This document shows, piece after piece, positions 32,268-38,211 of a stretch of 38,211 bases of DNA. The stretch comes from Chloroflexota bacterium. Its GTDB lineage: Bacteria > Chloroflexota > Anaerolineae > Aggregatilineales > Phototrophicaceae. The stretch covers positions 1 through 38,211 of the forward strand of contig JAPOYU010000042.1 in assembly GCA_026706395.1 (NCBI GenBank). Reading direction: 5' to 3'. The notes beneath the pieces were generated by a model. It did no database searches and was not told where the DNA came from. It worked only from the letters and a program-made list of their open reading frames with translations. Every line of letters starts with the position of its first letter. The first letter of the stretch is position 1. A program made the position numbers and the translations under genes.

Positions 32268-33077
32268 ATGCAAGGAAAAGAACTGATACAAGCGCTGCGG
32301 GGCGGGCAGCGCGTTTATGGCACGGCGATCTATTCGCCTTCGCCCATTTGGCCGCGGGTGGTGACCAACCTCGGCCTCGATATGGTCTTCATCGACACCG
32401 AGCACACGCCGCAGGACCGCAACATGATCTCCTGGATGTGCAACGCTTTCGCCGCGCTTGACCTGGCGCCGGTGGTGCGCATCCCGGAGCCGGATCCCTA
32501 TTTGGCGCAGATGACGGTGGATGGCGGCGCGCACGGCATCATCGCCCCCTATATTGAGCATCCGGACCAGGTTAAGGCGCTCGGCGGCGCGGTCAAGTTC
32601 GGTCCGCTGAAGGGGGAAAAGCTGCAAGCGGCGCTGGATGGCGAGGCGGCGCTGGAGCCGGAACTGGCGGATTATCTGGCGGCGCGCAACGCCAACAAGG
32701 CGCTCTTCATCAATATCGAGAGCGTGCCGGCGCTGGAGCGGCTGGATGAGATTCTGCAGTCGCCCTGGATCGACTGTGTGCTGGTCGGTCCGCATGATTT
32801 GTCTTGCAGCCTGGGGTTGCCGGAGCAATACGATCATCCGATCTTCGATGAGGCGATCCGCACGATCATCAGCAAATCGCGGGCGGCGGGGGTCGGCATC
32901 GGCATCCATCACAACTTGGCTCACCACGAGATTGAGTGGGTGAAAGCGGGAGCCAACCTGGTCATGCACAGCTCGGATATTTCCGCTTTCAATCGGGCGC
33001 TGACCGCCGAATTCAAGCATATCCGCGAAGCGACTGATGATGTGGGACAGATCGTCGACGAGAACGTCCATTTCTAA
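32268..33077 (+). CDS. HpcH/HpaI-family aldolase (2-keto-3-deoxy acid or 4-hydroxy-2-oxo acid aldolase)
   Basis: 269 residues, usual length for the family. MVFIDTEHTPQD (D43, E45, H46), R71 (VVRIPE), E151 (FINIESVPAL, metal ligand) and D177 (LVGPHDLSCSLG, metal ligand) are the class II pyruvate-aldolase residues. It splits a 2-oxo-hydroxy acid such as 2-keto-3-deoxyglucarate or a homoprotocatechuate intermediate into pyruvate and an aldehyde. Residues ~112-135 form a longer loop than in HpaI. GAGG lies about 15 bases and GAGAAG about 8 bases before the ATG. The hydroxyacid dehydrogenase gene follows after 31 bp, forming one catabolic unit. Confidence 0.88.
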   Translation: MQGKELIQALRGGQRVYGTAIYSPSPIWPRVVTNLGLDMVFIDTEHTPQDRNMISWMCNAFAALDLAPVVRIPEPDPYLAQMTVDGGAHGIIAPYIEHPDQVKALGGAVKFGPLKGEKLQAALDGEAALEPELADYLAARNANKALFINIESVPALERLDEILQSPWIDCVLVGPHDLSCSLGLPEQYDHPIFDEAIRTIISKSRAAGVGIGIHHNLAHHEIEWVKAGANLVMHSSDISAFNRALTAEFKHIREATDDVGQIVDENVHF

Positions 33078-33108
33078 TCTGGTTTATCCATAAGGGAAAC
33101 ACTGCCAA

Positions 33109-34110
33109 ATGTACAAAATCTGGTTTGAATCCACGGTGCCGGAAGAATACCGATACATGTTTGAAGATATCGCCGACGGCATCTGCCCGGGCGGTCATGT
33201 GAGCAGCGATCCTTACCACGGGCTAGAGAGCGCGCACGCGGTGATCGGTGGCGGGCGCGTGTTTGACGCGGCGGTGCTGGATCGAGCGCCCAACCTGCTG
33301 ATCATCGCGCGCACGGGCGTCGGCTATGACACACTGGATGTTGAGGCGGCCACCGCCCGCGGAATCGCCTGCGTCAACGCGCCGGAAGCGCCGACCGTCT
33401 CCACAGCCGAGCTTGCTGTCACCTTGATGATGACGGTGGCGCGCGCGGTCAAGAAGATCGAGAACGAGCTCATTTCAATGCTGGAAAGCGGCGAGAGGCG
33501 AAGCCTGGCGCGCGAGTATGTGGCCTGGGAAATGCAGCACACGCAGCTCGGCATCGTCGGCTTGGGGCGGATTGGCGGGCACGTCAGCGGCATCGCCAAA
33601 GCCATCGGCATGAAGGTGGTCGCCTATGATCCCCATATAGTTGATGAGCGCTTCGACTCACTCGGCGTACAAAAGGCAAATTCGCTGGAAGAGCTGCTGG
33701 CCGGCTCGGACTTTGTGTCGCTGCACCTGCCGCTCAATGACCAGACCTACAAGATCATGAACGCCTCGCGCTTCGCCCAGATGAAGCCGGGCGCGGTTTT
33801 CATCAATGTTTCGCGCGGCGGGCACGTCGACGAAGCGGCGCTGACGGAAGCGCTGGACAGCGGGCATCTCTTCGGCGCGGGCTTAGATGTGACCGATCCG
33901 GAACCGCCATCGGCGGGCAATCCCTTGTTGGGGCGCGATAACGTCGTGATCACGCCGCATATCGCCAGTTCGACAGTCGCGGGCCGGCCGCGGCTAACCA
34001 CCCATGCGCTGGAGCAGGTTGTCCAGGTGCTGCGCGGGGAGCGACCGCCACATTTGCTCAATCCGGAAGTTTGGGATGTGGTTCGGGCGCGTTGGGAGGC
34101 GGGGAGTTAG
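33109..34110 (+). CDS. D-isomer-specific 2-hydroxyacid dehydrogenase
   Basis: 333 residues. NAD loop GIVGLGRIGGHV (148-159) with the acidic end D174 (VAYDPH), R236 (INVSRGG), E265 (VTDPEPP) and H284 (VITPHIAS), the full catalytic set of the phosphoglycerate/glyoxylate reductase family. No ACT domain is present, so it is not the regulated serine-pathway enzyme and more likely reduces a 2-oxo acid (glyoxylate, hydroxypyruvate or a sugar-acid product). It is 31 bp after the aldolase gene, consistent with processing of the aldolase products. Confidence 0.9.
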   Translation: MYKIWFESTVPEEYRYMFEDIADGICPGGHVSSDPYHGLESAHAVIGGGRVFDAAVLDRAPNLLIIARTGVGYDTLDVEAATARGIACVNAPEAPTVSTAELAVTLMMTVARAVKKIENELISMLESGERRSLAREYVAWEMQHTQLGIVGLGRIGGHVSGIAKAIGMKVVAYDPHIVDERFDSLGVQKANSLEELLAGSDFVSLHLPLNDQTYKIMNASRFAQMKPGAVFINVSRGGHVDEAALTEALDSGHLFGAGLDVTDPEPPSAGNPLLGRDNVVITPHIASSTVAGRPRLTTHALEQVVQVLRGERPPHLLNPEVWDVVRARWEAGS

Positions 34111-34130
34111 CTTGCCTACCCCACCCCCAA

Positions 34131-34156
34131 CCCCTCCCCGAAGCATCAGGGAGGGG
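34131..34156 (+). terminator. Hairpin after the hydroxyacid dehydrogenase gene
   Basis: CCCCTCCC (34131-34138) and GGGAGGGG (34149-34156) form a perfect 8-bp stem with a 10-base loop, 20 bases past the stop codon. No U-tract follows, so termination is uncertain; it also resembles common CCCTCCCC-type intergenic repeats. Confidence 0.45.
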
Positions 34157-34204
34157 AGCTATGGTCTAATGCAGTAGCGCAATATCGTGATAGGCAAGGC
34201 TGTA

Positions 34205-34594
34205 ATGCCATCATTTGAAAGCAATCAAGTAGCCGATGACTATGATGTACTGGCTCCCGATAGTTCGGAGATCCGTTTGCTGCATCAGCTTGATGGCGTG
34301 AGTGTTGTGCATTGCGCGCTGCCGGTCGGCGCGGTGTCGATTCCGGTTCGTCATCGGACGGTCGAGGAGGTCTGGTTTTTCCTCGCTGGTCGCGGACAGG
34401 TCTGGCGTAGACAGGGCGATCAGGAGCAGGTGCTGGATGTGGGGCCGGGCATAAGTCTGACGATCACGCTGGGCACGGATTTTCAGTTTCGCAACACGGG
34501 CGATGGGCCGCTGGAGTTCGTGATTGCGACGGCGCCGCCCTGGCCGAGCGCGGATGAGGCGGTGGTGTTGGATGCGGGCTGCTGGGAGGTCTGA
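34205..34594 (+). CDS. Cupin-domain protein
   Basis: 129 residues from ATG 34205 (GGCAAGG upstream); GTG 34187 would add six residues. One cupin barrel: motif 1 is PVRHRTVEEVWFFLAGRGQVW (H50, E54 or E55) and motif 2 near residues 80-100 (GTDFQFRNTGDGPLEFVIATAPPWP). Only one of the two usual motif 1 histidines is present, so metal binding may be altered or absent. It could be an isomerase or a sensor for a sugar-acid in the preceding catabolic unit, but it is separated from it by 94 bp and a hairpin. Confidence 0.75.
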   Translation: MPSFESNQVADDYDVLAPDSSEIRLLHQLDGVSVVHCALPVGAVSIPVRHRTVEEVWFFLAGRGQVWRRQGDQEQVLDVGPGISLTITLGTDFQFRNTGDGPLEFVIATAPPWPSADEAVVLDAGCWEV

Positions 34595-34615
34595 GCGGCT
34601 CGCCCAGAAAATGAA

Positions 34616-34641
34616 GAGCGCGGGGGCTTTCCCCCACGCTT
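34616..34641. terminator. Bidirectional terminator between convergent genes
   Basis: GAGCG-C-GGGGG and CCCCC-A-CGCTT pair around a CTTT loop with one mismatch. The hairpin lies 21 bases past the cupin stop and 33 bases past the stop of the opposite gene, so it may serve both. U-tracts are short. Confidence 0.55.
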
Positions 34642-34674
34642 CCAAAAGCTGAGAAGGCAAATTGCCTCGCGGAT

Positions 34675-35412
34675 CTAGCCTGCGGGCTGCTCGTTGGCTG
34701 GCGCTCCCGACATAGCCCAGAAGCCGAAGAAAAAGCGCGGTCTCACGGGCCCGCGGCGCCCTCGACGCCAGCGGTCAGCCAAGTCGCTGTTGAAGATATC
34801 AGTGATGTTTTCTTCCAGGCTTTCAATCCGCTCGGCCGCGGCGGCATTGACCTCATCAGTGACAATGGCGACTATGTCGGCCGCGACGCTCTCGACATCG
34901 CCGCCGTTCGCCTCGATCAGTTCGGCGATGGTCGCACCGTCCCTCAGCGAGGAGCGCAGGTCAGCCGCGTCCAGCCCGGTCGCTTCCATAAGCGCATCGC
35001 CGGCGCCGGCGTAAGCGAAGAGGCGCGGGGCGCGATGCCAAATCCGTCTCCAGGGACCGCGCCGCGAATGGCTAGCGTTCAGCTCTTCGCTGACCTGTTC
35101 TTCGAGGCTTTCCACGATAGCGGTCGCGTTGGCATTGATGTCTTCCGTCATCCGCGCCGTCACGTCCGCGATCACGGCTGCGACATCGCCCTCATTCGCC
35201 TCAATGAGTTCGACGATGGTTGCGCCGTCCGCCAGAGCCGCGCGCAGGTCCACCGCCTCCAGCCCGGTCGCTTCCAGCACGATCTCATCCAGGACTGACA
35301 ATCCAATTGCGCTTTTCCGCGGCGCATCCATCGAGTCGCTGTCATGGGCGCTGACGCCCGCCGTCAACAGCGCGAGCAGAACCAGTACGAGGGTGAATCG
35401 TTTGGCAGTCAT
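34675..35412 (-). CDS. Secreted protein with a tandemly duplicated helical domain
   Basis: 245 residues from ATG at 35412 (AAAGGAG ten bases upstream; the frame runs on to 35619 without a plausible start). Signal peptide 1-22 (MTAKRFTLVLVLLALLTAGV then SAH). Residues ~41-113 and ~139-211 are two copies of one domain: each has EATGLxAxDLR, DGATIxELIEANxGDV, a helix with T(D/E)xxNA, and ExLEE(Q/N). The linker (114-135) and the C-terminal tail (213-228) are rich in Arg and aromatic residues. Similar ATGL-DLR/DGATI-ELIE repeats occur in secreted proteins of Actinobacteria and Chloroflexota with unknown function. The three 11-bp repeats upstream suggest regulation by an OmpR-family protein. Confidence 0.78.
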   Translation of the reverse strand: MTAKRFTLVLVLLALLTAGVSAHDSDSMDAPRKSAIGLSVLDEIVLEATGLEAVDLRAALADGATIVELIEANEGDVAAVIADVTARMTEDINANATAIVESLEEQVSEELNASHSRRGPWRRIWHRAPRLFAYAGAGDALMEATGLDAADLRSSLRDGATIAELIEANGGDVESVAADIVAIVTDEVNAAAAERIESLEENITDIFNSDLADRWRRGRRGPVRPRFFFGFWAMSGAPANEQPAG

Positions 35413-35510
35413 TTTGGCAATTCTCCTTTGCGTTATGACCAGGGGCGAGAGATTTCGCCCGCAATTCACCCGCAGTCTAATGGAGAGGCGCGGGAAATGT
35501 TTCACGCGAC

Positions 35511-35543
35511 TGCAAACTGTGTGTAAACAGACTGTAAAGCTGT
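35511..35543 (-). promoter_or_regulatory. Three-fold 11-bp direct repeat, candidate OmpR/PhoP-type operator
   Basis: On the plus strand TGCAAAC, TGTAAAC and TGTAAAG start at 35511, 35522 and 35533, exactly 11 bp apart. On the minus strand (gene direction) these read CTTTACA, GTTTACA and GTTTGCA with 4-bp spacers, comparable in layout to PhoP/PhoB boxes. The site lies about 100 bases upstream of the start of the secreted repeat protein. Confidence 0.5.
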
Positions 35544-35647
35544 GGGAAAGCGAAAATGTCGGGAGAGGCAACGGAACCGGGGGCCGCAATGAACGCCGCC
35601 AAATCACAGGCGCTTTCAAGGGCTGCGCAGATTGCGCGCCGGATTAG

Positions 35648-37033
35648 CTAATCGTCTCGGCTGCCTATCACCTCAATAAACTTGATGGTCGCTTGGATCC
35701 CGTTGCGGAAGTTTTGCAAGTAGATATTCTCGTTGGGGCCGTGGGCGCGGCCGCTCTTGAGGCCGTAGCTCATGATGACGACTTCGTCCGCCACCTTCAT
35801 GCACTCGAAGCAGATCGGCACGCTGCCGCCGGAGCGTTCGAAGACCGGCTCGACGCCCCAGGCGAAGGTGTAGGCTTGGGCCGCCGCTTGCATCGCCAAG
35901 CCGTCGACATCCAGCAGCACCGCTTCCGCACCCGGCTCGCTGGGGCGGATGTCCAGGCTCACCGTATCCGGGGCGATGTTACAGATGTGATCGACCACAC
36001 AATTGAGCACACGCTCCGGTTTTTGACGCGGCACGAGGCGGCAGGTGATCTTGGCGAAAGCGCGGGCGGGCAGAACGGTTTTCATGCCGGCGCCGGTGTA
36101 GCCGCCGTGGATGCCATTGATCTCCAGCGTGGGGCGGGCGCCCAGCCGCTCGGGCAAGATATACTCGGATTCGCCCCAGACCGCCGGCGCGGCCACGACA
36201 TCGTCCCATTCGGCTTGCAGGAAGGGTTCGACGCGTTCCAGCAGGGCGCGGTCCGTCGCTGTCACGGGGACGACATCATCATAGAAGCCGGGCACGGTCA
36301 CCATCCCGTTTTCGTCGTGGAGTTGAGCCAAGATCTCGCTCAGCGCTTGAATCGGATTATGCACCGAGCCGCCCCAGTGGCCGCTGTGCAGGTCGCTGAC
36401 CGGCGCAGCCACATGCAATTCGAGGGCGGCGATGCCACGCAGGCCATAGGTCAGGCTGGGCTGTTCCGGCGCCAGGATCGCACCATCGGAGATCATGGCG
36501 ATATCGGCCGCCAGCCGTTCGGGATGCCGCGCGATGAAGGCGTTGATATTCTCCGAGCCCGATTCTTCTTCGCCTTCCAGCACGACCTTGATGTTGACCT
36601 CCGGCTTATCGTCCGCCGCCAGCCAAGATTCGACCGCTTTGAGATTGGCCATGACGTGCAGCTTGCTGTCGACGGCGCCGCGGCAATAGAGCCTGCCATT
36701 CTTGATGGTCGGCTCGAAGGGTTCGGTCTCCCAGCCATCGGCGACTTCGGCCGGCTGCACATCGTAGTGGCAGTAGATCAGGATGTTGGGAGCGTCGACG
36801 CCGGCGCCATGCCATTCGCCCAGCACCAGCGGGCAGCGTCCTTCCGGCAGCAGAATCACTTCGGCGCTGTGCATGCCGATGCGCAGCATCATCGCCCGAA
36901 GCCATTCGGCGGCGGCGGCGACATCGTCGGCATGCTGCGGCTGCGTGCTGATGGTACGGATGCGCAGCAGTTCTTGATATTCCTCGAGGAAGCGATTCCA
37001 GTTGGCTTTCGCGTAGTCGTAAGGATTGCTCAT
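35648..37033 (-). CDS. M20-family metallopeptidase (dipeptidase)
   Basis: 461 residues from ATG at 37033; ATG at 37075 would add 14. Zinc ligands and catalytic residues: YCHYDVQP (H89, with D91), RGAVDSK (bridging D122), EGEEESGS (base E156 region), AMISDGA (D183) and a late histidine in GRAHGPNE. A dimerisation lid lies in the middle, with VSDLHSGHWGGSVHNP as in carnosinase/CNDP-like dipeptidases. The usual DDKG after the bridging Asp is DSKL here. It hydrolyses dipeptides in the cytoplasm and fits with peptide use by the dppA operon, though far from it. GGAG lies 11 bases upstream. Confidence 0.9.
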   Translation of the reverse strand: MSNPYDYAKANWNRFLEEYQELLRIRTISTQPQHADDVAAAAEWLRAMMLRIGMHSAEVILLPEGRCPLVLGEWHGAGVDAPNILIYCHYDVQPAEVADGWETEPFEPTIKNGRLYCRGAVDSKLHVMANLKAVESWLAADDKPEVNIKVVLEGEEESGSENINAFIARHPERLAADIAMISDGAILAPEQPSLTYGLRGIAALELHVAAPVSDLHSGHWGGSVHNPIQALSEILAQLHDENGMVTVPGFYDDVVPVTATDRALLERVEPFLQAEWDDVVAAPAVWGESEYILPERLGARPTLEINGIHGGYTGAGMKTVLPARAFAKITCRLVPRQKPERVLNCVVDHICNIAPDTVSLDIRPSEPGAEAVLLDVDGLAMQAAAQAYTFAWGVEPVFERSGGSVPICFECMKVADEVVIMSYGLKSGRAHGPNENIYLQNFRNGIQATIKFIEVIGSRDD

Positions 37034-37193
37034 GTTGCGTCTCGCTCCGGTGTAATTTGCGCTAATTGCCAGCATGATACATCAAGCGGAGGCGGATGCG
37101 TATGCAGTAGATTATCGCGCTGGCATTATCGGCAGAACTGTTAGACACTACATCGTTGCTTCAAAGAAGAACATCGATAGAACGCAAACCACA

Positions 37194-38211
37194 ATGACAT
37201 TCCATGATCTGCAACTCAACAGCGCCATGCTGCGCGCGGTGCAGCGAGCTGGCTATACCGAGCCGACACCAATACAAGTTCGCACTATTCCGCATATCTT
37301 GCAGGGCCGCGATATTGTCGGCTGCGCCCAAACCGGCAGCGGCAAGACAGCCGCCTTTGCTCTGCCCATCGTACAAATGCTTGAACCGGTCCGGAGCAAG
37401 AAGCCTATTCGCGTACTGGTGCTGGCGCCTACCCGCGAGCTTGCGGCGCAGATTGATGAAGAGTTCGGCAAATTCAGCCGCGGGAGCTCGCTAAAGCATG
37501 TAGCGATATTTGGCGGCGTGGGTCAGCAGCCCCAAGTCAGCGCGCTGAAGCGCGGCGTTGATATAGTGGTGGCGACGCCGGGACGCCTGCAAGATTTGAT
37601 GAATCAAGGTTATATCCGGTTGAATCAAATTGAGTTTTTCGTGCTGGATGAAGCCGATCGCATGTTGGATATGGGCTTCATCAACGATGTCAAGCGCATC
37701 ATCAAGCGCCTGCCAAAAGCGCGCCAGACCATGCTCTTTTCCGCGACGATGCCGCAGGCCATTCAAGACTTGAGCAGGAGCATATTGACAGATCCGGTCA
37801 AGGTGGACGCGAATCCACAAGCGACTACGGTGGAGAGTATCGCGCAGTCCATATATTTCGTGGAAGGCGGCGACAAGCGCGCGCTGTTAAAGTCAATTCT
37901 GCGCGATCCCGCTGCTGAGCGAGTGCTGGTATTTACCCGCACCAAGCATCGCGCAAATAACCTGGCGAAACAGTTGAACCGCGCGCGCATACCGGCTGAA
38001 GCGATTCACGGCAATAAATCGCAAACGGCGCGAATGCGAGCGCTGGCTCAATTCAAATCCGGGCGCACTGCTGTCCTGGTCGCTACAGATATCGCCGCGC
38101 GGGGATTGGATATCGATTCGGTGACACATGTCATTAATTTTGATTTGCCAAATCTGCCGGAAAGCTATGTGCATCGCATCGGGCGGACGGCGCGGGCGGG
38201 CGCAGCCGGCA
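37194..38211 (+). CDS. DEAD-box ATP-dependent RNA helicase (RhlE-like), C-terminal part missing
   Basis: 339 codons are visible and the frame is still open at the right window edge. All core motifs are present in order: Q motif (PTPIQ, Q28), motif I AQTGSGKT (45-52), Ia APTRELAAQ, TPGR, II DEAD (152-155), III SAT (183-185), IV VFTRTK, V ATDIAARGLD and VI HRIGRTARAG at the edge. The start MTFHDLQLNSAMLRAV is typical of the RhlE/CsdA group. It unwinds RNA in ribosome assembly or mRNA decay, often cold-induced. No Shine-Dalgarno is seen before the ATG. It is divergent from the dipeptidase gene with 160 bp between them. Confidence 0.93.
   Translation, partial: MTFHDLQLNSAMLRAVQRAGYTEPTPIQVRTIPHILQGRDIVGCAQTGSGKTAAFALPIVQMLEPVRSKKPIRVLVLAPTRELAAQIDEEFGKFSRGSSLKHVAIFGGVGQQPQVSALKRGVDIVVATPGRLQDLMNQGYIRLNQIEFFVLDEADRMLDMGFINDVKRIIKRLPKARQTMLFSATMPQAIQDLSRSILTDPVKVDANPQATTVESIAQSIYFVEGGDKRALLKSILRDPAAERVLVFTRTKHRANNLAKQLNRARIPAEAIHGNKSQTARMRALAQFKSGRTAVLVATDIAARGLDIDSVTHVINFDLPNLPESYVHRIGRTARAGAAG

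Noticed and set aside
35693..37144. 483-residue open frame opposite the M20 dipeptidase
   Set aside because: It is the antisense shadow of a clearly recognised enzyme; its translation is Asp/His/Gly-rich with no motif, and no ribosome site.
1..38211. CRISPR array, tRNA, rRNA, transposase or phage genes
   Set aside because: None found on reading both strands; the repeats seen are few, short and intergenic, without the regular spacers of an array.

Overview
This is a chromosomal window of about 38 kb with roughly 60% GC. It carries 35 protein-coding genes that I can support, two of them cut by the window edges (a solute-binding protein at the left and a DEAD-box helicase at the right). I see no rRNA, tRNA, CRISPR array, transposase or phage gene. 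The style suggests a heterotrophic Chloroflexota bacterium, perhaps Anaerolineae-like: several carbohydrate-type ABC importer parts, a probable F420-dependent luciferase-like oxidoreductase, a menaquinone prenyltransferase, a histidine kinase paired with an unusual regulator, and no outer-membrane genes. This placement is inference from gene content only.

Layout. 1-3862 (minus strand): the start of a secreted solute-binding protein behind a PhoB-like operator, preceded by a two-gene signalling operon (regulator 3862-2699, hybrid kinase 2695-575). 4042-7748 (minus): a class III aminotransferase and two overlapping glycosyltransferases. 7879-8808 (plus): MenA. 8820-11577 (minus): a three-gene set of D-aminopeptidase DppA, an enolase-superfamily epimerase/cycloisomerase and an orphan P-loop protein, suggesting uptake or recycling of D-amino-acid peptides. 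11837-21731 (plus): CE7 esterase, metallo-beta-lactamase-fold hydrolase, iodotyrosine-deiodinase-like flavoprotein, amidohydrolase plus DgaE-like PLP enzyme, a secreted Pmp-like beta-helix protein, a TIGR04076 protein, a cytochrome P450 and a P5C-dehydrogenase-type aldehyde dehydrogenase.

22111-25395 (plus) is a sugar-type ABC importer operon (binding protein and two permeases, no ATPase), bracketed by two copies of one intergenic repeat. A Gfo/Idh/MocA oxidoreductase (plus) then converges on a minus-strand run: F420-type LLM oxidoreductase, ABC-2 exporter ATPase and permease, and a UDP-glucuronate-epimerase-like protein. 30745-32023 holds a small coiled protein and a VanZ-like membrane protein around an AT-rich stretch. 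32268-34594 (plus) is a catabolic set (HpcH/HpaI aldolase, 2-hydroxyacid dehydrogenase, cupin) behind a good sigma70-type promoter. 34675-37033 (minus) carries a secreted protein with a tandem duplication and an M20 dipeptidase. The helicase starts at 37194.

No defence island or mobile element is visible. The most interesting items are the kinase/regulator pair with degenerate modules, two promoters with three-fold 11-bp operator repeats, the deiodinase-like enzyme, the D-peptide operon with its orphan P-loop protein, and an ABC permease with an inserted membrane hairpin.
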